64,000 nt of DNA from Eledone cirrhosa (taxonomy: Eukaryota; Mollusca; Cephalopoda; Octopoda; Eledonidae): assembly GCA_964016885.1 (NCBI GenBank), contig OZ024743.1, positions 185,300,962 through 185,364,961 of the forward strand, read 5' to 3'. The notes below the pieces were generated by a model, which saw only the letters and a program-made list of their open reading frames with translations, was not told the DNA's origin and did not search any database. A program made the translations under genes and the position numbers. Below are positions 60,101 to 62,999 of the stretch, piece after piece (position 1 is the stretch's first letter; every line of letters begins with the position of its first letter).

Positions 60101-62999
60101 GGGTGCTTTTTTGCCGTGGCACCTCCACGACCACTTCGCAATAGGAGGGTGTGGGGGCATATTGTCTATATGCTTCAGCTTCGGCTTGTACCCGTGGGTG
60201 GTCGGGTCTTCTGTATTACTGCGTGACACCAGAGGTCACGGGTGTGTGTCATCGCCTTTGAGAGGTGTAATTGGGTAAGGTCGGCTTTTATCACCTCATC
60301 CCAGGTCTTCTTGGGTCTCCCCACTCCGCGGTTTCCATCGACTTCTGGTGCTCTGCACCTTTTTATACAGTTGTCATCCTTCATACGCATCACATGTCCA
60401 TACCAACGCAACCGCCTCTCCTGCACACAGCATTTGATTCCTCTTATGCTCAGTCTCTCTCTCAATTCATTTATGCTTTGCCGTTCGCGTATATTACTAT
60501 TACACATCCATTGGAACATGCAGACTTCGTTTCTTTCTAATCTATACAAGTCTTCCACAGACACCGCCCAGGTCTCACTACTATGTAACATTGCTGTTCA
60601 TATACACACATCATACAGTCTGCCTTTTATTTTATATATATATATAAAGGTTTGCTTTCGTCTTCCCAAGCTGTCTGTTTCTCCTCTCTCCTACTCGCAT
60701 TCTTTCCACATATCATTTTACAAAGAAAAATCCCGGTTTCCCAATCAATTAGCATATTGAATTTGATAAAAAGTTTCTTCCTGGAATATTCTAGGATAAA
60801 TCTCAATCTCTGTGCCAAATTCTTATATAGATTCTGAGATGTAACTGGATCTCTGTACTAAATTTTGTGATGATTCATTGAGAAATTGCAATGTTGTTTC
60901 AAGAAAATCAGACAACCCTTTGCACTTATTACATAAATTTAGGAGGGATATGTGTAGAAGATTTGTCATTACTGCAATGAGGAAAGCCTTGTGAAAAACA
61001 ACATTTGATGTAATCTACTATATTAAACCAGTGTTATATTTTGAGAAAACTGTTGGTCATGCTGGAAAGAGGGTGGTAAAAGTGTGTGTGAGAGCGAGAG
61101 AGGAGAATTTTCTTGAGAGTGGAAATAGTAACAGTGTGAAGTAAAAGAAAGAGGTCATTTATTTGAGTTTTGATGGGAGGATGAGGTAGTAACGTACAAG
61201 CAGTAGTAAAGCTATGTTATGTGGTTGTAGAAAGAGGTGAAAAGACTGAGAAAATGAGAAGGAAAGCTATATCAACATTCAAGTAAATAATCTTTCATGA
61301 GTTGTACTTTGCAACTAGAGGGGAATAAAACTAATGGATCAAGTTATGAAAGCGACGGAAAGAATTCTAGCACAGCTAATTAGGGAATCAAATTAGATGA
61401 GATGCAATTCAGTTTCATACTAGGGAGATTCAAATGATGAAATAACTGTTTCTACTTTAGGCACAAGGCCAGCAATTACCCAGTGCATTACTGGTACTAT
61501 TCAAATGATGAAATAACAAATATATGTCGGGTAATTATTGTGCCTTAATTACCTGCTCTTAGAAATGCAGCTACATGCTCCCTTGTTTTTCTCTTAATCA
61601 AATATTTTCACTTAATCTATGTTGTGCATTGCTTATAGCAATTACTTTTGGTTTATTTTATGATAAGGAATTTAGTATTTTAAGATTTTCTAGAGAGAGA
61701 CAGTTGTACCAAAAACATTAAATGAAGTAAATATCATCATCTTTACGTCCACTTTTCCATGCTGAGACAATGTTTTAGAGCTAGATGCCTTTCCTGATAC
61801 CAACCTATTTAGTTACCTCTTACAATATGCAGGGATACAGAGTATCTATTCTAAAAACCAGGATACATTAAAGACATTAAATGAAGAAAGTGAATATAAA
61901 AAATATAAATATAGACAAGCACAGTGTTTATTGTGGGTAGACTCAAATATAAATATAGACCAGAGTAGGGTGACACAGATGTAAATATAGACAACATAGT
62001 GTCTATTGTTGGTGGATTTACTGTATATACTCAAATACAAGGCGAGGAATATATGACAAAAAAAATCAATGGAGAAAAATCAAATCAGCTTATATTTAGG
62101 GTCAATATTTTTACAATTTTCACTAACTTCAAATTCTATGTAAATAAGGTTTGGATTTTTGCCCATTTCTCAGACAATAAATAGTGGGGCGAGCTTAAAT
62201 TTGTATTGGCTTATATTCGAGTATATACAATAGATTTAAATGTAGACAAACATAGTGTCTATTATTGGTGGACTCAGCTGTAAATGTAGACAAGTATAGT
62301 GCCTATTTTCAGTGAACTTAGATCTAAATGTAGACAAACGTAGTCTGCAATGTTGATTGACTTAGATATAAATGTAGCATTGTGTCCATTGTTGGTGGAC
62401 TTAGATGTAAATGTAGATAAATGTAGTGTCCATTATTGGTGGACTCAGATGTAAATGTAGACAGTACTCTCTAAACAGCTTGACAGTAGAATGAATAATT
62501 TTCTCAACTAGAAAAGCAAAATCACTGAAAGTTATTGAGAGAATATGGAAGTTCCTTACAAATTTGGTTATGTTTAGTGTCCCCCACTCCATAATCTGGT
62601 GGGCTCTTGAAAGACTAAGGGGAGATGAGTGGCTTGTGAGGGTAGTTCAAGCTATGTACAAAGGAACAGTTATTAAAAAGTTTATTAAAATTAGTCACAG
62701 TAAAGCATGCATTGAAATAAATTGTGAAAAATAAACCAGATTCTGTGAAGTTTTCTAATACTACAAAGATCCTTGGCAAATATCTGATATAAAAGTATTA
62801 TTCAAATATTTTAGATATAACAATCTACTGCACTATTAATTATTATATATTTTCTTTCTGAAATTGATTTCTTAATAAATGCTGCTTATATTAAACAATA
62901 AAGAAAAACATTTGAAGAACTTACCTGTTCATGTAAATGATGTAACTGCCGGTATCGGACTGTACAGTGGAAAGCTCCATTAATGTGTATGTTAAATGC
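18026..62999 (-). CDS. SNX17: Sorting nexin 17 gene span (15 of probably 16 coding exons)
   Basis: SNX17 is a PX-FERM endosomal adaptor. Its PX domain binds PtdIns3P on early endosomes, its FERM-like F3 lobe binds NPxY/NxxY cargo tails (LRP1, beta-integrins), and its C-terminus recruits the Retriever/Commander recycling machinery. Fifteen exons on the minus strand join in frame to 455 codons plus stop, aligning along the whole human protein (470 aa) except its first ~21 residues. Diagnostic points: PX residues CTVRYRQL, FPPKR and DERR; FERM segments SYWDSQYDND and GSFKITRMRCWRIT, whose Trp matches human Trp321; GMVDEL, whose Val matches human Val380 (both needed for cargo binding, from memory); and the terminal IGDEDL. 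Introns are 324 bp to 10.6 kb and full of transposons. Identification is secure; exon 1 lies beyond base 64000. Confidence 0.96.
18787..19935 (-). mobile_element. ATT-tailed LINE family, copy 1 (RT C-terminal half)
   Basis: The minus-strand frame 19605-19919 has SSGVPQGSVVGPLLFVAYIN and the catalytic LKYADDNKLYLE; a frameshift near 19650 leads to 18796-19647 with LKLVVNKCTTMHFG, HLEFASPVWNPYLAQDIDRL and ETVQRHATKRIPS. This is the RT palm/thumb and C-terminal region of a jockey/CR1-like non-LTR element (clade is an inference). The 3' end carries gagttgtagtgcacctgagc and an ATT tail. 5'-truncated and frameshifted; inserted in SNX17's last intron. Confidence 0.85.
19935..20160 (+). repeat. Duplicated SNX17 intron segment with A-rich/(AAAAAG)n run
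   Basis: Nearly the same sequence occurs at 21408-21585, starting gcaacttaacatg and containing atgctttcagtgtataaata, then an A-rich run, then ttgtttttgtaatctatgaa and ctacttac. The second copy continues into the donor of the exon at 21582-21638, so this one carries a duplicated donor region without the exon. An (AAAAAG)n microsatellite expanded here at 20035-20105. Confidence 0.8.
20225..20400 (+). repeat. Three short tandem units
   Basis: Units of the form tcatctacttctataatata, taaaagtagtgctgtgatga recur three times at about 60-bp spacing. Non-coding. Confidence 0.6.
20580..21217 (-). mobile_element. ATT-tailed LINE family, copy 2
   Basis: The minus-strand frame 20756-21217 covers HLEFASPVWNPYLAQNIDHL, RRATKRIPSIRHLPYSERLA and FDFHVSNTCGHAHKVRKQHS to the C-terminus; the 3' end has the same terminus as copy 1, starting with ATAATAATAATAATAATAAT on the plus strand. 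5'-truncated in the RT thumb. Lies between SNX17's last two exons. Confidence 0.85.
21408..21581 (+). repeat. Second copy of duplicated intron segment next to SNX17 exon
   Basis: Direct partner of 19935-20140; it has an extra 22-bp piece (gccacatgggacatacatg) not in the first copy, and adjoins the SNX17 splice donor at 21581. Confidence 0.75.
21582..21638 (-). CDS. SNX17: SNX17 exon (C-terminal linker, 57 nt)
   Basis: 19 codons: NDYQQSAINKAVDSVKKIS, in the position of the human ESMVKLSSKL segment. Acceptor TTTTTTAG|AAC, donor TCT|GTAAGT, phase 0. The intron sequence just beyond the donor is duplicated at about 19935-20140. Confidence 0.85.
21820..22015 (+). mobile_element. SINE/LINE tail
   Basis: ccacactgtaaatgtggtcg, gtgttaggaagggcattgag and tggatgctaaacggtgataatgatgatg: the common tail in plus orientation, ending in a (gat)n run. 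Confidence 0.75.
22020..22735 (+). mobile_element. ATT-tailed LINE family, copy 3
   Basis: Plus-strand frame with ISKIVKQAEGVLASLSKTFV, HLEFASSVWNPYLAQNIDFL, RHLPYSERLASLGMDSLKLR and HAYKVRKQHSSHDFRKHFFT, ending in the shared gagttgtagtgcacctgagc terminus and ATT tail. 5'-truncated, directly abutting a SINE tail; opposite orientation to copies 1 and 2. The 258-codon frame is a fusion of SINE tail and LINE, not a gene. Confidence 0.85.
22900..23115 (-). repeat. Diverged SINE/LINE tail, minus orientation
   Basis: tcatcattatcatcatttta, catgggttagacaggttgtc, then ctatggctcgatggcattcc: the common tail read in reverse. Confidence 0.55.
23737..23850 (+). mobile_element. 3' end of ATT-tailed LINE
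   Basis: Only the last ~110 bp: acttccctgacatttgtata through gagttgtagtgcacctgagc to a ttatttcattatttcatt tail. Confidence 0.7.
23900..24030. repeat. Purine-rich low-complexity tract
   Basis: G/A-rich (gagaggagaggcag, ggagagggagagagagaaag) with short internal repeats of gatgaa..aataggaa. Confidence 0.7.
24255..24402 (-). mobile_element. TA-target MITE (ctgtatatactc family), left end truncated
   Basis: The body and the right end cggcttatatttgagtatat acag match, in inverse orientation, the complete element at 62030-62229. A TA follows the right end. Non-coding. Confidence 0.65.
24615..24860 (-). mobile_element. SINE (second tRNA-derived family)
   Basis: ttgtttctactttaggcaca, ggccagcaattacccagtgc, ggatgaaaggcaaagtcaac and ctcggcgggatttgaactca to the head ccgatactgccaatccacca, whose terminal 27-bp block is repeated three times in tandem. 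Element reads on the minus strand (tRNA-like head first). Confidence 0.85.
25320..25425 (-). repeat. Diverged SINE/LINE tail, minus orientation
   Basis: tcatcatcatcatcaccatc, then ctatttttccatgctggcaa and cagtacttaataggagctac, as in 37770-37880. Confidence 0.45.
25835..25946 (-). mobile_element. SINE (second family), head-truncated
   Basis: aaggccagcaattacccagt to gttaacctccgcgggat; the tRNA-like head is missing. Confidence 0.8.
26018..26214 (-). mobile_element. SINE (second family), near full length
   Basis: ttgtttctacttttggcaca through ctcggcgggatttgaactca to accaatactgccaatccact. The minus-strand box-B-like GAGTTCAAATCCCGCCGAGG is intact. Confidence 0.85.
26340..26960 (-). mobile_element. 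Three old SINE copies (second family) in a row
   Basis: Three diverged copies (about 26345-26515, 26520-26680 and 26775-26960), each keeping pieces such as ggatgaaagacaaagttgac, gggatttgaactcagaacat and cacaaggccagtaat. Older than the neighbouring copies judging by divergence. Confidence 0.65.
27815..28010 (+). mobile_element. LINE C-terminal fragment
   Basis: Plus-strand reading WLDNIHELSWSHLGIQLDQL followed by ASDRTCWKECTPMTL, the RWxDDI..W..LGI...A.DR..W segment typical of LINE C-termini; related to 15590-15790. Directly followed by the minisatellite. Confidence 0.55.
28060..28545. repeat. 57-bp minisatellite, about 7-8 units, each with a hairpin
   Basis: Regular from 28122: units begin tcatcacatagtccctgcaa and end atatagtgcagtgag, repeating every 57 bp with few changes; degenerate units flank it (from about 28018). 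Each unit contains tccctgc...gcaggga, a 7-bp inverted repeat around a 12-nt loop. Because 57 is a multiple of three and the unit lacks stops in some frames, long frames exist on both strands (131 and 169 codons), but these have no gene-like start, no relatives that I recognise and lie in an SNX17 intron. Confidence 0.92.
29035..29290 (+). mobile_element. Two tandem SINE/LINE tails
   Basis: ggttggtgctaggaagggca and gattggtggtaggaagggta, each followed by gtagaaa...ccaaacaa/gggttgggaggatcc blocks as in 10810-10910. Confidence 0.7.
29310..29950 (+). mobile_element. LINE copy C (PHD-finger family), RT fragment
   Basis: Plus frame with AQLIRERVKLDDMQFGFVSG, KSTTDALFIVRQLQERFLEK and PLYLAFVDLEKAFDRVP; then LGVEEWLVRTVQALYRGAVS, a stop in the QVGVH-x-GSVL box, LLYADDLVLIAESVEELE and NLAKTKVLMSRKEDK. 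It ends before the zinc cluster. The catalytic YADD is intact but in-frame stops make it dead. Confidence 0.85.
29945..30690 (-). mobile_element. Different LINE family, RT thumb/C-terminal fragment
   Basis: The minus strand reads VNGQELETVDHFKNLNAIII, then AAQTLAALTRL, then NISLKVKLKLMHALVLHLFM and DIGISYMGHISNESIRTAIK. This corresponds to the VNGQxLExVxxFKYLGA...LARxxxAxxxL...KxxLxxxLVxSxFLYG...xxISYxDHxxNExVxxxI segment of RTE-like LINE proteins. Joined tail-on to LINE copy C in the opposite orientation. Confidence 0.65.
30780..31340 (-). mobile_element. LINE C-terminal fragment, decayed
   Basis: Minus-strand pieces GHVFRKDENDWVRRV, ERPGMTWLKMIEEEMK, then (upstream) MVQWMSSISYCRW and RGVSLKLKG-AYAAYVKNSI resemble the order KGxLYxxYVxSxML, MLRWMCG, RWxGHVxRKDExDWVxR and GRPKxTW of LINE C-termini. 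Many stops. Confidence 0.45.
31345..31740. other. No gene seen
   Basis: Within the largest SNX17 intron; contains a short (ca)n run at about 31395 and no recognised element. Confidence 0.4.
31795..31990 (+). repeat. Unclassified repeat shared with 51700-51960
   Basis: The block tggccaatgcagtgggtgtt, then atgcctttgccattttgtct and gcacacagctgag-like text recurs at 51708-51790 (tggctaatgcagtgggtgtc, atgcttttgctgttttgtct), both followed by a CT-rich run and a ttttatt-type end. Probably a retroelement 3' end. Confidence 0.5.
32236..32334 (-). CDS. SNX17: SNX17 exon (C-terminal linker)
   Basis: 33 codons: PQDRMHYTRGDYLNRDTTSP then IISNQNMSRTFSE. No close match to the human linker, which is disordered and Ser-rich, but it has clean splice sites (CTTTCTAG|CCT, GAG|GTAAGC) and keeps phase 0 between two secure exons. 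Could be alternatively spliced. Confidence 0.85.
32395..32960 (-). repeat. Diverged SINE/LINE tail array, minus orientation
   Basis: tcatcatcatcatttaacat, then three roughly 120-bp units of gtgcattttattgtggcacc / ctatggctggatgcccatct / accaaccactttacagagtg type. Confidence 0.6.
33225..33420. repeat. Imperfect ~37-bp minisatellite, five units
   Basis: Units of tatgctgtgagacctgtcca caatgagta type repeat five times with substitutions and small indels. Confidence 0.7.
33859..33936 (-). CDS. SNX17: SNX17 exon (end of F3)
   Basis: 26 codons: AILISMCLEGMVDELVRKKK then GKKIKK, matching human AIMMSICLQSMVDELMVKKSGGSIRK. The Val of MVDEL corresponds to human Val380. Acceptor TTTACAG|GCA, donor AAA|GTAAGT. 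Confidence 0.97.
34055..34262 (+). mobile_element. SINE (second tRNA-derived family), sense orientation, full length
   Basis: Best sense copy. The tRNA-like head gggcagtgaattggcagtat cggtagagggtcgg contains an A-box-like gtatcggtagag; the B-box-like gagttcaaatcccaccgagg follows about 60 bp later. Then tttgcctttcatccttacgg, a middle part, and ttgctggccttgtgcccaga at the 3' end. RNA polymerase III promoter boxes are inferred from the tRNA consensus. Confidence 0.85.
34745..35345 (-). mobile_element. LINE 3' half (PHD-finger family)
   Basis: The minus frame 34881-35144 reads MQRLERNEASMLRWTCNVNM, RERKSMDELREKLSIRGI and ERKLHWYEHVMFMNDNRWVK, close to copy A; upstream remains include LYDTC and KFKELLALLTTK-type pieces. 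It ends at the left with a gatgatcat/SINE-type tail (34750-34800). Decayed. Confidence 0.75.
35420..35735 (+). mobile_element. SINE (first tRNA-derived family), head-truncated
   Basis: Starts within ttgtttccttgagcaagaca, then cactttatttcacattgctc, two copies of the ~60-bp caaagtggttgtggaggtgt-ccacggcaaaaaagcaccca unit, and ggttggtgttaggaagggca to (gat)n. Same family as 36594-36930. Confidence 0.8.
35909..36022 (-). CDS. SNX17: SNX17 exon (FERM F3)
   Basis: 38 codons: a variable start YADRDNCCKKDVK, then PQLEISFEYQLSRDKLQWIN and IKSDQ, matching human LELAFEYLMSKDRLQWVTITSPQ. Acceptor TTTCAG|TAT, donor CAG|GTAACA. Confidence 0.97.
36111..36190 (+). mobile_element. TTAA-type MITE, left end only
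   Basis: gttaaccctttagctttatt through tgagattttgatatta matches the left half of the element at 14774-14970. Confidence 0.6.
36594..36925 (+). mobile_element. SINE (first tRNA-derived family), full length
   Basis: Complete structure: tRNA-like head with A-box tggcttagtgg (36603-36613) and B-box-like gagttcaattctc (about 36646-36658), conserved middle gagcaagacactttatttca and gctgtagaaatgagatgata, then the tail ggttggtgttaggaagggca, tccagctgtagaaatcaagc and a terminal (gat)n. The tail is the same as the 3' end of the PHD-finger LINEs, pointing to that LINE as its mobilising partner. Confidence 0.88.
37088..37150 (-). CDS. SNX17: SNX17 exon (F3 cargo-binding strand, conserved Trp)
   Basis: 21 codons: DQYKEGSFKITRMRCWRITT and I, nearly identical to human QQLREGSFRVTRMRCWRVTSS. 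The Trp corresponds by alignment to human Trp321. Acceptor CATAG|GAC, donor ATA|GTAAGA. Confidence 0.97.
37765..38065 (-). repeat. Diverged SINE/LINE tail, minus orientation
   Basis: gatcatcatcatcattaaca, ccttgctagcaaggctttga, atttcatcatggcaccaacactaggg-type units, then aagcccttcctaacaacacc. Confidence 0.55.
38074..38812. mobile_element. ~740-bp inverted-repeat element of the ctgtatatactc family
   Basis: Left end taccatatatacttgagtaa aagccaatctcatg and right end (inverted) tactgtatatactcatgtaa aagtcaaatt form imperfect terminal inverted repeats with TA at both ends. The inside has no transposase frame. Its right ~230 bp recur at 50255-50460. Likely a non-autonomous DNA transposon. Confidence 0.65.
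38838..39005 (+). mobile_element. LINE 3' end fragment
   Basis: gcagcagaggaagaccttgg cagaa gives GRPWQNW-like (GRPxxTW) followed by HASMEKQT and the cccatgcaagcatggaaaaa tail with tttgtgatgat. Confidence 0.5.
39240..39405. repeat. ~58-bp tandem repeat, three units
   Basis: atataattatagtacaggtg, gcaaattggcagagttatta gactgtagaa repeats three times. Confidence 0.85.
39672..39812 (-). CDS. SNX17: SNX17 exon (FERM F2/F3)
   Basis: 47 codons: YLQFVHTLKYYGYMHFRPCI, TDYPEKKTHVLIAVGNEELN and FRIQTGK. It aligns with human FLRLAQTLRHYGYLRFDACVADFPEKD...VSAGNSELSLQLRLPGQ. Acceptor TTTGCAG|TAT; the donor AAG|GTTTGT is chosen because the frame then joins the next exon exactly. Confidence 0.96.
40000..40165 (+). 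repeat. Diverged SINE/LINE tail
   Basis: tttagaataagtacaccaca, ggttaatgttagaaagggca and tgttcaacccgtatggaaaa, ending gatgatga. Confidence 0.55.
40335..43381 (-). mobile_element. Near-intact non-LTR retrotransposon: endonuclease plus reverse transcriptase
   Basis: One open frame of about 1000 codons (40382-43378, minus) with no internal stop. It starts in the apurinic endonuclease domain (NIQGLYPKTK, then IIGITESHLK, GGVIMYIHD, ILLGDFNFPNIIW and a DHN motif), continues through a basic linker to the RT (YRPISLTSHIIKVFERIV, NQHGFRLGRSCLSQLL, DVIYLDFAKAFDKVDH, VPQGTVLGPILFLI and the catalytic SFADDSRVM, then KDLGIHMGTSLKFREHL) and ends in the thumb and C-terminal region. The architecture is that of the jockey/CR1 group; exact clade is not assigned. 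The 5' end stops at a TGA with no initiator Met at the domain edge, so the copy is 5'-truncated (or its start was lost). The 3' end has a short (TTTCA)n on the plus strand. It sits in the 6-kb SNX17 intron in the same orientation as SNX17. Confidence 0.92.
43382..44040. other. No gene seen
   Basis: AT-rich intron sequence of SNX17; the short frames here have no recognisable motif. Confidence 0.5.
44056..44236. repeat. 21-bp minisatellite, about 8-9 units
   Basis: Consensus gatatgacagcttagtggat plus one base. In one frame the unit reads the heptad YDSLVDR/K for the first units before an indel brings stops. Non-coding in its present form; within an SNX17 intron. Confidence 0.85.
44290..44390. 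repeat. Two-copy short tandem repeat
   Basis: tcccatatttgttaagacat aa(a/g)t occurs at about 44311 and 44352. Confidence 0.8.
45125..45260 (-). repeat. Diverged SINE/LINE tail, minus orientation
   Basis: catcatcatcactgttgaac, ttagacaggtcagatgacca, tgcctttcctaatgccaact, then attacagcgtgtactgggag. Confidence 0.5.
45410..45655 (+). repeat. GC-rich patch with three 16-bp tandem units
   Basis: About 240 bp of markedly GC-rich sequence in AT-rich DNA. Units gtgctcgaccggaagg, gtgcttggccggaagg and atgctcgaccggaagg are in tandem; the patch ends with a perfect donor-like sequence (aagcg|gtaagtgag). The open frame of 76 codons spanning it has no recognisable domain. It may be a fragment of a foreign or mobile element. 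Confidence 0.5.
45696..45876. mobile_element. 181-bp mariner-type MITE
   Basis: Left end tgagaatcggctgaaaagtt catna and right end (inverted) tgagggttggctgaaaagtt are imperfect terminal inverted repeats of about 31 bp ending gctgac, with TA on both sides (45694-45695 and 45877-45878). No coding capacity. It ends 15 bp from the SNX17 splice donor at 45893. Confidence 0.82.
45894..45986 (-). CDS. SNX17: SNX17 exon (FERM F2)
   Basis: 31 codons: AVNDIEQQWIIATKDQFLQL followed by SALQQKGSKKD, matching the human SDIERGWILVTKEQHRQLKSLQEK region. The donor (GAT|GTAAGT) lies 15 bp from the right end of a mariner-type MITE (45696-45876). Confidence 0.96.
46311..46380 (-). CDS. SNX17: SNX17 exon (FERM F2 start)
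   Basis: 70 nt: with the split Ser codon gives SYWDSQYDNDLLNNRVTLSL and LYTQ, nearly the human SYWDSAYDDDVMENRVGLNLLYAQ. Acceptor TATCTAG|C, donor CAG|GTGAGT. Confidence 0.97.
46800..47000 (+). mobile_element. Diverged SINE/LINE tail
   Basis: tgctggtaccatgaaaaaag, gtgattggtattaggaaggt, catcaagctgtagaaaacta and a final gatgatgatgat. Confidence 0.6.
47105..47380. repeat. ~68-bp tandem repeat, about four units
   Basis: aatgcttgcaacagattatg, aacacaaaaccttatctcct and ttattttgctgctcagagac recur; the last three units are clear, the first degenerate. They create a 72-codon plus frame that is repeat-derived. Confidence 0.8.
47560..47775 (-). repeat. Diverged SINE/LINE tail, minus orientation
   Basis: ttaacgtccattttccatgc, tcgcatgggttagacagctt, then ctacagcccatcccaatgcc. 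Confidence 0.6.
47880..48380 (+). mobile_element. LINE fragment of a further family
   Basis: Plus-strand frame ALDKLTIIWKSKLLKQMKLK, FFQVTVESVLLYRYTCWNIH, then DVLLWTLKHGHSN and RLYITYIKQLYENAE in shifted frames. The VESVLLYG...TW...LLW.PxHG...TYxxQL order is typical of a LINE group distinct from the others here. Dead (stops, frameshifts). Confidence 0.6.
48525..48615 (-). CDS. SNX17: SNX17 exon (FERM F1 end)
   Basis: 91 nt: IRKLQDFESPYISLKSFNKD then GPHRIVLRK, matching human VRKLQEFELPYVSVTSL...KIVLRK. Enters in phase 1 and leaves in phase 2 (donor AAAAG|GTAACT). Confidence 0.96.
49150..49370 (+). mobile_element. Old SINE (second family), sense
   Basis: gtggtggactggcagaatcg ttagtatat (head), tttgccttctatccttctga and aattgctggccttgtaccaa; diverged. 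Confidence 0.6.
49500..49910 (+). mobile_element. Diverged SINE/LINE tail array
   Basis: Units gtttgtgccacaataaaatg, ctctgtaaagtggttggcaa, then ggttggtattaggtagggca, tcaagccatagaaaccatgc and a gatgatgatgatga end. Confidence 0.65.
49983..50070 (-). CDS. SNX17: SNX17 exon (FERM F1)
   Basis: 88 nt: AVASQIEISEEHTYYFALYL then VKREADHCC, matching AVAAKLDL...YFSLFLVREKED. Acceptor TTGTAG|GCT, donor TGCA|GTAAGC, phase 1. One residue shorter than human at the junction. Confidence 0.95.
50255..50460. mobile_element. Fragment of the 38-kb inverted-repeat element
   Basis: atatactcgtgtaaaagtca aatttt and gggcttgaaattcaagctag aatc match, inverted, the right ~230 bp of 38074-38812, including cagtagcagaagcccaactg. 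Confidence 0.7.
50695..50945 (+). mobile_element. SINE (second family) fragments, sense
   Basis: gagttcaaatcctgttgagg ttaactttgcctttcatcct, ttaatcaatttcccctcccc and ttgttggtcttgtgcttaaa; preceded by a short inverted piece of the same family (acacaaggccagccacttgt). Confidence 0.65.
50950..51435. other. No gene seen
   Basis: Low-complexity CT-rich tract near 51010 and an AT-rich remainder; contains two loosely similar blocks (gtccctaatgtaatccaata / gtccctaatttaatgtctgt). Confidence 0.4.
51445..51632 (-). mobile_element. SINE (second family)
   Basis: acacaaggccagcaattacc, ggatgaaaggcaaagttaac, ggcaggatttgaactcagaa to accgatactgccaatccacc. Minus-strand reading starts with the tRNA-like head. 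Confidence 0.85.
51700..51960 (+). repeat. Unclassified repeat shared with 31795-31990
   Basis: tggctaatgcagtgggtgtc, tgttttgtctgcagggcaca, then a CT-rich run and attaaatactgctcaagt. Confidence 0.5.
52060..52180. repeat. Two-copy short tandem repeat
   Basis: acataacttaaactaccaca-type units (ctacatttacttaaactacc and ctacatatacttaaactacc) about 50 bp apart. Confidence 0.6.
52285..52580 (+). mobile_element. SINE/LINE tail with ~60-bp internal repeats
   Basis: Three units of gtcacgacaaaaagcaccca-type, then aatgaggttgaagggcatcc (with a deletion in the gttaggaag block), tagaaaccaagccaaaatca and a terminal gatgatgat. It ends about 30 bp before the SNX17 exon at 52612. Confidence 0.75.
52612..52722 (-). 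CDS. SNX17: SNX17 exon (FERM F1 start)
   Basis: 37 codons: ESMQQIEESVNLEVYLMNDH followed by KITVNITSTDQTEDVLE. TSTDQTEDVLE is almost the human TSDQTEDVLE. This starts the ubiquitin-like F1 lobe. Acceptor CAACAG|GAA, donor GAG|GTAGGT, phase 0. Confidence 0.96.
53189..53557 (+). other. Unrecognised 122-codon open frame
   Basis: Open frame starting MSDISNVYHCYPSDTCLDNV with a modest cysteine content, overlapped by open frames on the other strand. I recognise no domain, and it lies inside an SNX17 intron. It could be decayed transposon coding sequence or chance. Confidence 0.2.
54045..54109 (-). CDS. SNX17: SNX17 exon (end of PX domain)
   Basis: 65 nt: SQVPDIASCSIFNSFLLNAQ and Q, equivalent to the human DPLLGSSETFNSFLRRAQQ segment that closes the PX domain. 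Acceptor CTAG|TG, donor CAG|GTTAGT. Confidence 0.95.
54310..54655. repeat. Inverted pair of SINE-tail ends
   Basis: tcatcatcatcattgtttaa tgtctgtcttccctgataac at the left and its inverse (gctagcagggaaagcagtca ttaaacaatgatgatgg) at the right, about 290 bp apart. Confidence 0.55.
54985..55165 (+). mobile_element. SINE (first tRNA-derived family), 3'-truncated
   Basis: tRNA-like head with A-box-like tagcttagtgg, gttagagcattgggcttgca, B-box-like gaattcaattctc, then gagcaagacactttatttca and gctgtagaaatgagatgata. The LINE-like tail is missing. Confidence 0.85.
56020..56300. repeat. Degenerate repeat with a ~113-bp tandem duplication
   Basis: ctcatagataacccttaaaa gggttggcatcaagaagggc and ctcatagatagcccttaaaa gggttggcatcaggaaggg; the left part (aattggcacattgctg) resembles 54680-54780. 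Confidence 0.65.
56425..56635 (-). mobile_element. TTAA-type MITE, full length
   Basis: Inverted relative of 14774-14970: the minus strand starts TTAACCCTTTAGCATTTACA and ends AAATGCTAAAGG. Body with ttattttgagaacaata and gagagaattctgg (inverse on plus). Confidence 0.75.
57176..57293 (-). CDS. SNX17: SNX17 exon (PX proline loop)
   Basis: 118 nt: LKKQFGASSLPPFPPKRLLS, then LSQAQLDERRISLERYIQM. The PPFPPK loop and the DERR...LERY helix are PX hallmarks. The acceptor is TTGCAG|TTA; the donor G|GTTGGT is weak, but it is the only site that keeps frame with the next exon (split Val codon, phase 1). Confidence 0.95.
57805..58165 (-). repeat. Diverged SINE/LINE tail array, minus orientation
   Basis: tcatcatcatcatcaagggt, then gtgcattttattgaggtgct, cccttcctattaccaaccac and a second unit ctgaatgcccttcctattag. 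Confidence 0.6.
58450..58643 (-). mobile_element. SINE (second family), near full length
   Basis: ttgtttctactttaggcaca through ctcggcgggatttgaactct to accgatactgccaatctact; little diverged, so relatively young. Confidence 0.87.
58865..58912. repeat. (TG)n/(TA)n/(CA)n microsatellite
   Basis: tgtgtgtgtatgtgtatata then tatacacacacacatacata, a self-complementary run. Confidence 0.85.
59055..60640 (-). mobile_element. PHD-family LINE 3' ends, two near-identical tandem copies
   Basis: Two units (about 59055-59820 and 59825-60640) in the same order on the minus strand: GRPYDVCIRTAMLHGSETW (unit 1 only starts here), LERNEACMFQWMCNSNIRER, QSINELRERLSIRGIKCCVQ, LRWYGHVMRMKDDNCIKRCR and GNRGVGRPKKTWDEVIKADL, then a 3' region with repeated gtccactttacagtgtgggc units and the tail with gctggatgcccttcctaaca accaacc (reverse of the common tail) ending in (atc)n. 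The high mutual identity indicates either a recent tandem duplication or two insertions of a young subfamily at the same spot; each begins beside a tata-rich run. Confidence 0.88.
61325..61430 (+). mobile_element. LINE RT fragment (PHD-finger family)
   Basis: MDQVMKATERILAQLIRE, then after a frameshift LDEMQF; corresponds to 9155-9245 of copy B. Confidence 0.65.
61437..61500 (-). mobile_element. SINE (second family) 3' fragment with flanking duplication
   Basis: ctgtttctactttaggcaca aggccagcaattacccag; it is flanked by attcaaatgatgaaataac on both sides, a target-site duplication of about 19 bp. Confidence 0.8.
61895..62475. repeat. ~58-bp minisatellite interrupted by a MITE
   Basis: Units of the form tagtgtctattgttggtgga, cttagatgtaaatgtagaca aac; about three to the left and six to the right of the MITE at 62030-62229. 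Confidence 0.85.
62030..62229. mobile_element. TA-target MITE (ctgtatatactc family), complete
   Basis: Left end ctgtatatactcaaatacaa ggcgagg; right end (inverted) ttgtatatactcgaatataa gccaat. The minisatellite unit on either side shows the insertion duplicated only TA, the hallmark of Tc1/mariner/pogo-type elements. Confidence 0.82.
62590..62690 (+). mobile_element. LINE RT fragment (PHD-finger family)
   Basis: VVWALERLRGDEWLVRVVQA MYKGTV matches the WWALRKLGVEEWLVR.VQAMY segment of the family. Confidence 0.6.
62925..62999 (-). CDS. SNX17: SNX17 exon (first in window; PX domain)
   Basis: Twenty-five codons: AFNIHINGAFHCTVRYRQLH followed by HLHEQ, matching the AYNIHVNG...RYSQLLGLHEQ part of the PX domain. 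It includes the Arg of the RYxQ motif that contacts PtdIns3P. Phase 0 on both sides; donor CAG|GTAAGT. Confidence 0.96.
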